From the NCBI GenBank assembly GCA_947253655.1, contig CAMYAE010000022.1, positions 1 through 35,738 of the forward strand: a stretch of DNA of 35,738 nucleotides. The letters are read 5' to 3'. Origin of the DNA: an uncultured Bacteroidales bacterium. GTDB lineage: Bacteria > Bacteroidota > Bacteroidia > Bacteroidales > UBA932. The notes beneath the pieces are model-generated. The model was not told the DNA's origin. It did not search any database and saw only the letters and a program-made list of their open reading frames with translations. Position numbers and translations under genes: made by a program. Below are positions 8,210 through 18,030 of the stretch, piece by piece. Position 1 is the first letter of the stretch, and every line of letters starts with the position of its first letter.

Positions 8210-10215
8210 CTGTTTTCCAACCTCTTGATTGTTTTTGCCAATTCATCGCTTACAGAATAAGGCATAAGAGCGTTTGTTGTTTCTGATACTGTTCTTATCT
8301 CTTCAATTATAGCTTTTCTGTAAACAGATCTATTGTACCAGCCAAGAGTCTCGATAGCTGCTTTTTTTAAGGCATTATCTGATCCGGGATCTGAAATGAT
8401 TTCTATTGCCGGATTGATGGCAGGGCCGTATCTGTTGTTCCTGAAAGACCTTAATGCCATTATCCTTTCATTTGAAGATAAGGTGCTGTCTTTAATTCTA
8501 TCTACATCGGAGTCAAGCAGCTTGTTCCCTTTAATTACTTTTATTGAATTTGAAGCCAGCCAGCGGATTCTTAACAATTCGGGATGAGTATTCCGGAGGT
8601 CGTACAAGGCTTTAATTATGCAGCTGTCTTTTCCCGCTGAGCCGTATTCACCGGCGAACAGAACAGCATGCCTTACAACAACTTCGCTCGGGTCCTTCAT
8701 TGCCGTCATTATAGCTTTTTCAGAATGTTCATCTGCTATTTGTCTCAACACATGCAGTGCTGATGACCTTACCGTAACGGAAAGGTCGCTTTCAAGAAGG
8801 GACAATGCCTTATCGCTCACAGAGTTACTTCCGGTACAATATGCCAGATGCACAATACCGGCACATCTCATGGCTGCTAATGGGGATTTGAGATATTTTT
8901 CCCATACATGCCGCTCTGAGCTATGGAAAGTCAGATCATTTGTCAGCTTTTCCGAAATGCGTTTGTCTTTCTCGGAAACTGTAAAACGATATGTCGGGTC
9001 GCCTATCAGATGACTCTCGAGATAAGCAACTTCTTTCTGCCACAGACCAATCCTTTGCCCTAAAGACAGATAGCCGATAAGCAAGTCTTCCTCTTTGTCC
9101 TGAAGCACATTAACGGTGTTACCCTGTGCTACAATTGCATCGCCGGCCCCAAATATGTGGACTCCTGCGATATAGCCGTTAGGATTATGGAAAGAGCCGT
9201 TATAACATGCATTGAAGATGAGAACCTTAGGATTGCTTCTAATGCCAATCAGTTCTTTTTGCGTGATGACGGTATTGTCATGCTTTGTATAATTGGTTTC
9301 ATCGCCTCCCATTTGAGAGCGCTTATGGATTGCAAGGTTTTCTTCAAGATTGCGTCCTCCGGTTTCCCCGTTAATATATTGGGTATCATAGTTTCCGTGT
9401 TCCGTAAATTGGAAGACATCGGTGCCCGGACGTTGAAGCTCATTGAACAGGTTCCATTTCGTCTCGTCATTTGCAAAGAATGTGAGAAATCTGTTTCCTG
9501 ATGCTTTGGTATAGGCTTGTGGAAAGTATTCTTTGTATGTCTGGCATTTCTGCCTCCATACATTAAGATCTTCCGTGTTGTATCCGCTTCCGAAAAAGAA
9601 TGCAATACGGTCTAAAGGATTGTTTTCCCTATGTGCAGCGACCACTTTCCTTAAGTATCGTCTCATCAGTTCATATTTGTCCGCCCCGTTCTGTATCATT
9701 ACTTCCGGCACCTTCATCCTTGAGCTATATATATCCGGATGTAGCTGCGTGCTCCCTTTGCCGTTCAGGCGGTAGTAGAATATGCCCTCCTTTTCTTCAT
9801 CCTTTTTAATGAAATCGAAGTTTAAGTCAAAATCATCATAGAATCTGTCGGAAGCGACACTTGATTCGAATATGGGATATTTTTCCTCATTCATCTTAAA
9901 TGCTGTTGTCATCCACTGAGCCCCTCGAACCATAACTATCGGAATTTCTCCCACAAATACGACCCCTTCCAAAGGGCGTTTCTTTTCGGCGGCAAGTGTC
10001 AGGATACTGCCCTTGACTTTTTCGGGGGTATCCCAATCGTCAGCAATAATCTTAGCGTCAAGTCCTTCTTCAGAAAGCCGGTTTCTGTATGCCTCAAGTT
10101 CTGTTTTGCATTCCCGGTATGTGCTTTTGTCCACATAAATTCCAAACTGCGTGTTTTTTGCAGATACGATAAGGCAAATGCCGGCAAGCAGAACCGTGAA
10201 AATTAATTTCTTCAT
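8206..10215 (-). CDS. Gingipain-like C25 peptidase with C-terminal HEAT-like repeats (copy B)
   Basis: 669 residues with a signal peptide (about 1-19). The caspase-like C25 core has the catalytic His273 in FTEHGNYD and Cys337 in IFNACYNGSF, followed by GDAIVAQGNTVNVLQD and LIGDPTYRF, the conserved end of the gingipain catalytic domain. From about 440 to the end come helical HEAT-like repeats (SSALHVLRQIAD, RHAVLFAGEYG, AAIETLGWYN). No T9SS sorting domain is visible, unlike P. gingivalis gingipains. It is a clear paralogue of the next gene upstream: SDRFYDDFDL and the AKTIKRL-type terminus are shared. It overlaps both neighbours by 4 bp. It probably cleaves proteins or host-derived polypeptides in the envelope; Arg or Lys preference cannot be assigned. 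Confidence 0.87.
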   Translation of the reverse strand: MKKLIFTVLLAGICLIVSAKNTQFGIYVDKSTYRECKTELEAYRNRLSEEGLDAKIIADDWDTPEKVKGSILTLAAEKKRPLEGVVFVGEIPIVMVRGAQWMTTAFKMNEEKYPIFESSVASDRFYDDFDLNFDFIKKDEEKEGIFYYRLNGKGSTQLHPDIYSSRMKVPEVMIQNGADKYELMRRYLRKVVAAHRENNPLDRIAFFFGSGYNTEDLNVWRQKCQTYKEYFPQAYTKASGNRFLTFFANDETKWNLFNELQRPGTDVFQFTEHGNYDTQYINGETGGRNLEENLAIHKRSQMGGDETNYTKHDNTVITQKELIGIRSNPKVLIFNACYNGSFHNPNGYIAGVHIFGAGDAIVAQGNTVNVLQDKEEDLLIGYLSLGQRIGLWQKEVAYLESHLIGDPTYRFTVSEKDKRISEKLTNDLTFHSSERHVWEKYLKSPLAAMRCAGIVHLAYCTGSNSVSDKALSLLESDLSVTVRSSALHVLRQIADEHSEKAIMTAMKDPSEVVVRHAVLFAGEYGSAGKDSCIIKALYDLRNTHPELLRIRWLASNSIKVIKGNKLLDSDVDRIKDSTLSSNERIMALRSFRNNRYGPAINPAIEIISDPGSDNALKKAAIETLGWYNRSVYRKAIIEEIRTVSETTNALMPYSVSDELAKTIKRLENR

Positions 10216-12389
10216 TTCAGATATACTTTTAATCGTCTTATTGTCTTTGAAATCTCATCAGCAAGTCTTTTGTCACTCACGCCGGGCAGGTACTCCACAA
10301 GCTCGTTGCAAATCTCCCTTTTGTTATATGCTACAATATACCATCCGAGAATGTCGGCAACTTGTATTCTGATTTCCATAGGCTCTTCAGAATCCTTTAC
10401 AATGGACAGCAAATCGTCCGCATATTGCGGATACGGCTGGTTCCTTAGAAATGCAAGCGTGCTGCTTCTCCCTTTAGAGTCTTTTCCTGAGTGGCGGATT
10501 GCCTTATATGTAAATTCCCTGATTGAAAGTGAACTGTTTATCCCATTTATTGCATTTTCCAATGCATTAGAGCCTTCAGCAGCAGATTCCGGAACTTTGT
10601 AGAAAAAACCTGCTTTTTCACTAATGTCTTTGAATGTTCCAAGAAACAGACTGTCGGGAAAGAAACCTGCTCCGTTGGTTATATTGAAGTTGACTCTTGC
10701 AGCATTATAGTCTTTGATGAGGGCATCAGCCAATGGCGTTACAGCAGATGTATCTCCCATCATCGATAGAAAATATCCGGCCTTTCTCCTTGTATATTCG
10801 TAAGGATCATCTAAAGCTTTAACAAGTGCTTTTCTATAAAGTGGTGAGTCGTAATGCTTTAATAGTGTCAAGGCTGTAAGTCTCAGCATATAATAGTCTG
10901 AATTGCATGCTTTGGCCAATATTTCCGGGAGACCCGGTGCATTTAATTCATAAAGCCTGTTCAAGGCCAATCCTTGAATATCGCAAGGATATTTTTTATT
11001 AAGAAATCTTTTCCAATATCCTATATTCGTATTACTTAAATCAGGTTTCTTGAATTTATAAGATGAAGCGAAACAGAATGTCGGGTCACCAATAACTACT
11101 GATTCGAGAATTGCCGTAGCCTGGTGCCATTCTCCTATATTATATCCTGCCGACATCATCCCTAAAAGCATAGAAGAGGCCTTGTCCTGAAGCACATTTA
11201 CTGTATTGCCTATGGCAGCGACAGCATTTCCGTCTGACATAATATATCGGTTTGCAATATTGTCTTCTTCGCGGAAATCGCCGTTGTAGCATGCATCGAA
11301 TATGTACATCCGTGCATTCGGTTTAGCTTTATAAATGTCATCAAGCAGTATCCCTGTCTTCAAATCTTCAATTGAGTCCGCCTTGACGGTTTCAGGATCA
11401 AACGCATCGGACACCCATGATGAATCCACACCGTATTTCTCAATGACTGAACGTATTGCCTCCTCATGGCTCATGCCGTACCTGACATTTCTTCTTGCTG
11501 CCGACCTTGCCTGCCTCCTGCCGTATTCGTAAGCCTGTTCTTCATTGAACGATGCAGGATAGTCTCCAATCCATTGTCTGTCAGGTGTGCCGTGGTGATG
11601 ATAAAGCATCAGATCCAAGTCATCCCTTCCGCACTCCTCAAGCAGAATTTCTTTCATAAAAGGATATTGATGGTACACGAAAAATTTTGCCCCGTCAATA
11701 TTTCTGAAAGCATCCGGAATTTGCTCCTTAAGAGTTACTGCCTCATCTTTCCAGGCAATCATACTGTTGGAGAACGAACCTGCACCTGTATATGACGCAA
11801 CTCTGTCCATCAGTTGCGGCTTTCCTTTAAGGCGTGTCACTTTTTCCAAATATTTTTTCAGTTCAGTATACTTGTTCCGATACTTTGATGACGGCATTAT
11901 CCTGCCGGAAAAAATGTCACAGCATATTTCCTGATTAGAATCAGGAGCAAGCTCATAATAGAAGAGATTAGTTTGGGAGGTGTCTCTCCCTACAAAAGAA
12001 AACTTCAGATCAAAATCGTCATAGAATCTGTCCGAAGGAATCGATGACTCCCTGCGGTCTCTTTTTTCGTCCATTTTGAAAGCAGAAGCCATAAACTGAG
12101 CTTTTCTAATCATGGCAACAGGAATCTCTCCTATAAAAACCGTCCCTTTCAAATTCCTGCTTTTATACCAATGTTTCAAGGAATCCCGTACCTGCTCCGG
12201 GCAGGCCCATTTCTCCGAAGCGATAAAGGCGTCAAGCCCTTCAACCTGTATTGCAGATGAGTACAGCTCTAACTGTTCTTTGCAATGCACGTAGCTTTCT
12301 TTGTCGACAATAATTGCAAAGGAGCCTCTGCTCCCTGCAGAGGCCGATAATGACAACAAAGATAACAGTGCAATAAGATACTTTTTCAT
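10212..12389 (-). CDS. Gingipain-like C25 peptidase with C-terminal HEAT-like repeats (copy A)
   Basis: 725 residues, signal peptide ending near SASAG. The C25 core has the catalytic His266 in YHHHGTPDRQW and Cys367 in IFDACYNGDF, followed by GNAVAAIGNTVNVLQD and VIGDPTFCF. There is an insertion of about 60 residues between the His and Cys compared with copy B (region about 285-345, rich in Arg and Glu). HEAT-like repeats occupy about 460-720 (RLTALTLLKHYD, RKAGYFLSMMGD, RIQVADILGWY). There is no sorting domain. The start codon shares one base with the stop of the DUF6850-like gene (TAATG), and its stop overlaps copy B by ATGA. The differing loop suggests the two copies have different substrate preferences; this is inference. 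Confidence 0.87.
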   Translation of the reverse strand: MKKYLIALLSLLSLSASAGSRGSFAIIVDKESYVHCKEQLELYSSAIQVEGLDAFIASEKWACPEQVRDSLKHWYKSRNLKGTVFIGEIPVAMIRKAQFMASAFKMDEKRDRRESSIPSDRFYDDFDLKFSFVGRDTSQTNLFYYELAPDSNQEICCDIFSGRIMPSSKYRNKYTELKKYLEKVTRLKGKPQLMDRVASYTGAGSFSNSMIAWKDEAVTLKEQIPDAFRNIDGAKFFVYHQYPFMKEILLEECGRDDLDLMLYHHHGTPDRQWIGDYPASFNEEQAYEYGRRQARSAARRNVRYGMSHEEAIRSVIEKYGVDSSWVSDAFDPETVKADSIEDLKTGILLDDIYKAKPNARMYIFDACYNGDFREEDNIANRYIMSDGNAVAAIGNTVNVLQDKASSMLLGMMSAGYNIGEWHQATAILESVVIGDPTFCFASSYKFKKPDLSNTNIGYWKRFLNKKYPCDIQGLALNRLYELNAPGLPEILAKACNSDYYMLRLTALTLLKHYDSPLYRKALVKALDDPYEYTRRKAGYFLSMMGDTSAVTPLADALIKDYNAARVNFNITNGAGFFPDSLFLGTFKDISEKAGFFYKVPESAAEGSNALENAINGINSSLSIREFTYKAIRHSGKDSKGRSSTLAFLRNQPYPQYADDLLSIVKDSEEPMEIRIQVADILGWYIVAYNKREICNELVEYLPGVSDKRLADEISKTIRRLKVYLK

Positions 12390-13906
12390 TAAAAAATTAT
12401 TCCAAATGCAAACCCTGTCACAAGCCGGTATCCCGTCAAGTATTCAGAGTTTAAGTCAAATACATAATTAACCCTGCCGCTGTGTAAGGTGTAAGACAGT
12501 CTGCAGGCAAAGTCCAAAGAACTCTTGTTTCTGAATTCAAGTTCTTCTTGCCAGAATTTTTGAACGACAAGCGTATTACTATCACCTGAATATAGATAAT
12601 CTCCGTCAGTCCCGTGCAGGTAGCCGGCGGACAGCTTTGCAAGAAGTTCGGATCTGTTGAATTTGAACTGTTTAGCCCCGAAAACAGAAGCAAAGAGGTT
12701 GGTCCAATTGAAACTGCTTGCAGGTGCAAAATATTCATCTTCTTCACTTTCATACCGGAAATTACCACCTATATTCCAGTCGAAACCTCGTCTGTCGCCT
12801 GCATTGAATTGATGATCGTATGAAGCTGATACCCTTGTATGTATGTATGAACTCATATTGTTTTCTGCAACAACAACCCATTTTTGCCGCATTGGGGTAT
12901 CGTCCCGCACTTGTATTTTTTCAATTCCATCGGTATTTCTGTATTCGGCATCAAGTCTGATATGATTGGATTTGTTTTTTCCAAAAAGGGCTTTAACCGA
13001 GGAATATAAGGACATTTGTCCTGTCTGCCCCATATTCTTAGGCAAGCTCACTTGATGCATTACGTTAATGTCCTTATATGAAACTCCTATTTCTCCGGAA
13101 ATTGAAAATGATCCCGTATAACCGTAGTCGAGGCTGCCTCTTACAATATAGCCTTTATAGTAGTATTCTTTAAGACCGTCATTTCCTCCGACTTTGGCCG
13201 GCGATCCTTCTCCGAGTCCTCTTGTAAGATATACTATACGGTTAATATGGTAATTGTTGTTAGACGGTTCGGAACGTTCAAAAAGGTAATTGTAGGCACC
13301 GCTGAGGCCTATAATATGTTTTCCTAAGAACCGATATGAAACGGACGGCACAGCTCTGAGCTCAGTTACGAAACTCTCTGCACGAGGGTCATTTTGTTTT
13401 GCTCCGACTTTCGATGTATATCCGGCTATTATACCCAATGAAATATGGTCATACAATACAGGTGATGTTAATCTGAAATTCATATCGTACACTTGTCTGT
13501 TCCATCGGCTTGATGTCGTGTCCAGGACGTAATATGGCATGTCTTCAGGCACTTCGTACATTATGGCATTGCCACGAAGTCCGCTGTCGAATATATTATC
13601 GAAAGAAAATTCACCGCACAGCAAGAATTTTCCGACAAAAGTGGCCCCGCTTGTCTTTACCCCAAGTTCATTCCTTGTGCCAGGTTGCCTCCAAGAATGA
13701 TAGTCACCGGTTGTCAGATTATATGAAGCAAGCAGATCATTATATGATAATATAGGATTGAATGCGAGTGAGGCTGAATTATCCGTATGAATCCAGAGTG
13801 AATTTCTGAAATTATTGTCTTTTGTGACAATATTGTCAATATCCTGTGCTTCCGCCGTATAAAGGCAAAAGCACAGGATTGACATAATGATTGCTGTCTT
13901 CTTCAT
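12389..13906 (-). CDS. DUF6850-like outer-membrane beta-barrel protein
   Basis: About 505 residues. I chose the ATG at 13906 because it gives MKKTAIIMSILCFCLYTAEAQ, a clean signal peptide. The upstream in-frame ATG at 13936 would add ten polar residues and overlap the previous gene. The mature protein has many alternating aromatic/polar strands (GIIAGYTSKVG, LSGAYNYLFE, GSLDYGYTGSFSISGEIGVSY) and ends in Phe (FAFGIIF), a typical outer-membrane barrel C-terminal signal. It resembles the Bacteroidota DUF6850 family, which I recall beside DUF4876 lipoproteins and TonB-dependent receptors. Role unknown; perhaps a pore or surface docking partner for the receptor or peptidases. It shares one base with the C25 gene downstream. 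Confidence 0.75.
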   Translation of the reverse strand: MKKTAIIMSILCFCLYTAEAQDIDNIVTKDNNFRNSLWIHTDNSASLAFNPILSYNDLLASYNLTTGDYHSWRQPGTRNELGVKTSGATFVGKFLLCGEFSFDNIFDSGLRGNAIMYEVPEDMPYYVLDTTSSRWNRQVYDMNFRLTSPVLYDHISLGIIAGYTSKVGAKQNDPRAESFVTELRAVPSVSYRFLGKHIIGLSGAYNYLFERSEPSNNNYHINRIVYLTRGLGEGSPAKVGGNDGLKEYYYKGYIVRGSLDYGYTGSFSISGEIGVSYKDINVMHQVSLPKNMGQTGQMSLYSSVKALFGKNKSNHIRLDAEYRNTDGIEKIQVRDDTPMRQKWVVVAENNMSSYIHTRVSASYDHQFNAGDRRGFDWNIGGNFRYESEEDEYFAPASSFNWTNLFASVFGAKQFKFNRSELLAKLSAGYLHGTDGDYLYSGDSNTLVVQKFWQEELEFRNKSSLDFACRLSYTLHSGRVNYVFDLNSEYLTGYRLVTGFAFGIIF

Positions 13907-13914
13907 TTCAGATA

Positions 13915-15174
13915 TTATTTCCCCCAAGTATTCCAAGATGGTTTTTTAGCTCCATTCCGGCGGGTTTGAGGCTTGTCATTCAACTCGAAGTCTTCAGAAG
14001 AATTGTTTTTGTCCTGATAAATTACAGTGCCGTCTTCGCGTGTTCCCGAAATTTTTCTTGAAAAGCTTTTCCCTGAATATGTAGGGAGGACCAAGCATCC
14101 GGCATCGAGCGTAGACGGAAGAAAACGTTTACTGATATCTGCAGCATCCGTTTCCGTCTCGTGCCATTGCACGGCATCCAACACTTCGCTAATCAGAACT
14201 TCACGTGCATTGACATTTTCCTTATTGGTTGCTGCAATGAAATCGGAGTTCTTCAGCTCGTCTTTTGTCTTGAAAAGGATTATTCCGGCATCTCCTACTG
14301 AGATAAGCCATTGTGGCATATCATAGCCTGCGGCATTAACGGCTTTCTTCATGTTGATTGCCGGACCGTCAGTAATGACAATTCCGTTCCAAAGAGTTTT
14401 TTCTTGCTCTATTGCTTCATATTCTGCACCGCTCAGATCGAGAGTCTTGCCTTGGGCGAGGTTTTCCGCATTATGATTGGTTGCCCACTGGGCGACAACT
14501 ATCGATTCTCCCGGAGCAATCGGATAGGTCTTTCCATCACCTGGAATTTGCCAGATTGTTTGTACAAATACGTATTGTGTCGGATTCTCAATATCCCACT
14601 GATATATTACCGAGTAATCGTATTCGGCGTATTTGACATCTGCAATACAAAGTCCGTCAGCATATACGGTCTCAGTACTGTTGTTGTATATTTCATAGAA
14701 CTGATCTCTGAAATAGTTTACGCCAGACCATGGGTCATTAGGATCAGTAGGTGCTTTAACTGTAGTACCGCTATAGAATATCTCTTTAAAGACAAAGGCG
14801 GATTCTTTAGAAGAAGTGACCTTGATGTTTATTACCGTATTGTCATTCACAAGGCTTGCTGCGGCTTGCGTTCCGGATATGGTGTACATGTATCCTTCGC
14901 TTACGGTCACGGCACTTGCATTGACTGTATATACTCCGGGGAGCAGATCTTTCGCCACGGCGACACCGTTTTCCGAAGTTACTTCAGTTGCCTTTGCCGT
15001 GGCATTGTTTGTAAATGTAACCTTGTAGCTTTCAGGTTTTGATATATCAGCTGCGAGGCCGGATTCATCAATTACGACTGAAGCTGTAACTAATTTTAAT
15101 TTCGACTCTTTCTTACAAGAAGGCAATACGCAGATAGCGACTGCGGCCGCTATTGCCAATAGTGTTTTTTTCAT
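13915..15174 (-). CDS. DUF4876-like surface lipoprotein
   Basis: 419-residue lipoprotein with lipobox Cys20 (CVLPSC) followed by KKES. The N-terminal ~110 residues form a prealbumin/Ig-like carboxypeptidase-regulatory-type domain (YKVTFTNNATAKATEV, DLLPGVYTVNAS). The rest matches what I know of DUF4876: FKEIFYSGT, DQFYEIYNNSTETVYADGLCIAD and WQIPGDGKTYPIAPGESIVVA. That domain recalls lamin-tail-like beta folds. It sits between the receptor (12-bp gap) and the barrel (8-bp gap). It occupies the position a SusD-like protein would take in a SusCD pair, so it may be the substrate-binding surface partner of the receptor. That is inference; no SusD signature is present. Confidence 0.78.
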   Translation of the reverse strand: MKKTLLAIAAAVAICVLPSCKKESKLKLVTASVVIDESGLAADISKPESYKVTFTNNATAKATEVTSENGVAVAKDLLPGVYTVNASAVTVSEGYMYTISGTQAAASLVNDNTVINIKVTSSKESAFVFKEIFYSGTTVKAPTDPNDPWSGVNYFRDQFYEIYNNSTETVYADGLCIADVKYAEYDYSVIYQWDIENPTQYVFVQTIWQIPGDGKTYPIAPGESIVVAQWATNHNAENLAQGKTLDLSGAEYEAIEQEKTLWNGIVITDGPAINMKKAVNAAGYDMPQWLISVGDAGIILFKTKDELKNSDFIAATNKENVNAREVLISEVLDAVQWHETETDAADISKRFLPSTLDAGCLVLPTYSGKSFSRKISGTREDGTVIYQDKNNSSEDFELNDKPQTRRNGAKKPSWNTWGK

Positions 15175-15186
15175 AACAATTTGATT

Positions 15187-18006
15187 TTAATGTATATTCA
15201 CTTTTAATTCAAAACCGAAAAATATCGGTATTCCGTATTCATCAATTACACCGGAACTCTCATAACGATCCAAATGCCTGTGATTAAATATATTGTTAAC
15301 ATAGAACGATGCCGTTATGTAATTCTTTATCTCTTTTGTTATATTAAGATTGAAAGTAAAATAAGGGTCTATACTATTGACAATGAAACGTTTGTCGGTA
15401 AGTGTCGGGAACAGGTAAGAAAATTCGGGATCGTTCTTCATGGAAGGGTCGAAATCATGGTATTTTCCGTCCTTGCGCGATAAATATCCAATCAGCATTT
15501 CATCATTTTTATAAGTAGACCAGAATTTTCCGTACCAATTTGCTTGTGCCGTCAAAGTTATCACAAAACCTATTTGCGGAATATTATGTGTAACTCTTAA
15601 AGTCGTGAGTAAATTTTCGTAATGCCGGGTCTCTTTTTGAGGATTGTATATGCCTATGTTCCTCTCCGTATTCTTGCTGTCCGGCCTCATGTTGAAATAA
15701 TAGCCTCCTTTTGTACTTGAGCCGTAACTCCACGCACCGTTAATATTGAATGATGTTCTGATTGCCTTGAAGCGACCCAGATCTATTTCGTATTCAATGC
15801 CTCTACTTCTGGTAATTACATTGTTATACGGTTTGTAGACATTGAAGAAAAGGTTGAATGTGGTGTCTTTTGATACTGACGGTATTTTTCCGGTATTATG
15901 AACCTTTTCTTTATATATGTCATGCTGATACCAGACAAAAGAGGGGAGTCCCAGTCCCATTGCATAGCCGTTTTTCATATATTCATCGTAGACTGTCAGG
16001 TTTATCCGATATTTCTTTGCAATAGTAATATCTATTCCTGCTTCGGCCTTTCTGTTTTTCGCTATCTTGAGATCCGGATTGCCGGCATTGTAAATTGTTG
16101 TGGTGGCAATCAGAAGTCTTTCGCTTTCGGGAAGGCTTACGTTCATACCATTAAAGTTGATGGCGTCCAGATAGGCATCGTTGGGATACAAGTACATAGC
16201 TGTAGGTGCTTTACCGGTAATTCCCCAACCGGCCCTTAGCGTCATCCATGGAAATATATCCGCACTTGTATTCAGCCTTGGAGCAAGAATATGAAGGCTG
16301 TTTACCATATCGTAACGCAGTCCTGTACTTAAACTGAAAACCCGTTCACCCACCTTGCAACTGAGAATATTCTCTCCGTACAAACCAAGCTGGTTTACAA
16401 AAGGAATGTCGTAGTAGTTTCTCCTTCGATAACCTGAAGAGGCATTGCCCACATTCCTGAAAGGCGGAAAATCGTCATCATAGACAGGTCCTTTCCCTAA
16501 ATTGCCGTCGGTCTTGAAGTCGGCGCCGAGCAAGAGCTTGTCTGTTATTCCATTCCAGGTTTTGCTGAATTTCGTATTCAGTTTTGCGAATACGTTAATT
16601 TCATCACCGAATATGTCATAAACATAAAAATACGAATAAGGCAATATTACTCCTTTTTCAGTCCCGGAATTGTTGGTTATGCGTTCTCCGGTATCAGTAT
16701 CAAAGACATCCAGTCCGGGGATATTTGTATATGTCACTCCATTCGACATCGCCGTCGAATATAGGTTAAGGGCATTACTTGCTGTAGATTCGTAATGACT
16801 TACCTTGTTGGTATAGCTCCCTGACAATATCCAGTTTATGGATTTCATCCACCCTCTGTTTATAAACACATTTCCGTTAGTGTTGAACTGCAAGCCGGCA
16901 GAATTTGCCCAAGACTGTTCTTTGCCGTAAGCATCAGGATTAAGTTTGGCCCGGTCTCTGCCGTATATAAGCGTCAAAGAAGTGTTTTCTGTAAAATTTC
17001 CGCGCATGAAAGACCATAGCCCTTTCAATCCTGCTCTCTGATATGTCTTATAGTCTTTAACAAGTTCATTTCTATTGTATGCATAGTCTCCACTAATATT
17101 CAAGTCTCCAAAATTCTTTCCCAACCTCATTCCTTTTGCTGTACTTAGCTGGTATATGTTGGGATTAGCCTTGAATCTTATTGTCAATGGAGATTTTCCG
17201 GCTTTTGATTTTACAAGGACAGCCCCGGAGGTCATATCGCCGTATTCTACTGAAGGGATTCCTCTTATAATCTCAACGGATTCAATGTTGTCGGTTGATA
17301 GCATTCTCACATCCACACCTTCTCCGGCAGACGCCGAGCCGGAATAATCCTGAAGATTGCCTGCAATTGAGGAGGACAGTACTTGCATATTTGCATTGTT
17401 GGACAAGGGCGCTCCATCTACAATTACGGCAGTGCCGAGACTTCTTGCAGCACTGCTGCCGGAACTGATTTTACTGACATTGTCTCTTACGGAAATTGAT
17501 GTTGCCTTGTTGAGTGAAGGATTTGATAATTCCACTCCGGGGAGCAAAGTCATTATATCCATAAGCGAACTTGTCTGTAAGTGATCCATAGCCTGCCTTG
17601 AAATCTTGGAGGCCGTGCTGCTCCCGGTATTGCTCTTGGTTGCAGTAACAATCACATTTTCAAGCCGGAAAGATGTCTCTTTTAGAATGGCGTCAATATG
17701 TTGGTCGTCTCCGGCTTTCAATGTATAAGTTGATGACCAATCCTGCATCCCGTAATATTGGATAAGGACTTCGATTTTTCCCGGATGTATCCGATCAATT
17801 TGAAATCCGCCTTTCGAATCGGTAGTTGTATATTGTCCTGAAGGTCCAAGTACTATACTTGCAAATTCCAAAGGATTCCCTTGTTCATCCTTAACTGTTC
17901 CGTGAATCTTAGAATCCTTATTCTGTGCATATATAATGGATATATTGCTAATAAATAGTGCATATATGGACAGAAGACAAAAGAGCCTTATAAATAGTTT
18001 TCGCAT
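15187..18006 (-). CDS. TonB-dependent receptor, first gene of the peptidase operon
   Basis: About 939 residues. An upstream in-frame ATG at 18033 is rejected because it overlaps the -7 promoter box; the ATG at 18006 gives MRKLFIRLF and a signal peptide ending at IYAQ. Domains: carboxypeptidase-regulatory-like (about 30-110), plug (about 115-270, with VIVDGAPLSNN and VEIIRGIPSVEYGDMTSGAVLV), then a 22-strand-type barrel. A GKAPTAMYL segment and an NPDL motif (about 643-646) sit where haem receptors such as HmuR carry FRAP and NPDL boxes. NPDL also occurs in other TonB receptors, so this is only suggestive. It is not followed by a susD gene. It imports a ligand across the outer membrane using TonB energy; the downstream peptidases suggest peptides or haem from host proteins. 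Confidence 0.9.
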   Translation of the reverse strand: MRKLFIRLFCLLSIYALFISNISIIYAQNKDSKIHGTVKDEQGNPLEFASIVLGPSGQYTTTDSKGGFQIDRIHPGKIEVLIQYYGMQDWSSTYTLKAGDDQHIDAILKETSFRLENVIVTATKSNTGSSTASKISRQAMDHLQTSSLMDIMTLLPGVELSNPSLNKATSISVRDNVSKISSGSSAARSLGTAVIVDGAPLSNNANMQVLSSSIAGNLQDYSGSASAGEGVDVRMLSTDNIESVEIIRGIPSVEYGDMTSGAVLVKSKAGKSPLTIRFKANPNIYQLSTAKGMRLGKNFGDLNISGDYAYNRNELVKDYKTYQRAGLKGLWSFMRGNFTENTSLTLIYGRDRAKLNPDAYGKEQSWANSAGLQFNTNGNVFINRGWMKSINWILSGSYTNKVSHYESTASNALNLYSTAMSNGVTYTNIPGLDVFDTDTGERITNNSGTEKGVILPYSYFYVYDIFGDEINVFAKLNTKFSKTWNGITDKLLLGADFKTDGNLGKGPVYDDDFPPFRNVGNASSGYRRRNYYDIPFVNQLGLYGENILSCKVGERVFSLSTGLRYDMVNSLHILAPRLNTSADIFPWMTLRAGWGITGKAPTAMYLYPNDAYLDAINFNGMNVSLPESERLLIATTTIYNAGNPDLKIAKNRKAEAGIDITIAKKYRINLTVYDEYMKNGYAMGLGLPSFVWYQHDIYKEKVHNTGKIPSVSKDTTFNLFFNVYKPYNNVITRSRGIEYEIDLGRFKAIRTSFNINGAWSYGSSTKGGYYFNMRPDSKNTERNIGIYNPQKETRHYENLLTTLRVTHNIPQIGFVITLTAQANWYGKFWSTYKNDEMLIGYLSRKDGKYHDFDPSMKNDPEFSYLFPTLTDKRFIVNSIDPYFTFNLNITKEIKNYITASFYVNNIFNHRHLDRYESSGVIDEYGIPIFFGFELKVNIH

Positions 18007-18030
18007 AACATCCTGAACTTTGTGCCATTG

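Noticed and set aside
14311..15042. 243-codon plus-strand open frame opposite the DUF4876-like gene
   Set aside because: No recognisable domain, no promoter, and the minus strand carries a well supported lipoprotein gene.
15174..15187. SusC/SusD pair for glycan uptake
   Set aside because: The protein after the receptor shows DUF4876-like sequence with no SusD signature, and the operon carries peptidases rather than glycosidases.
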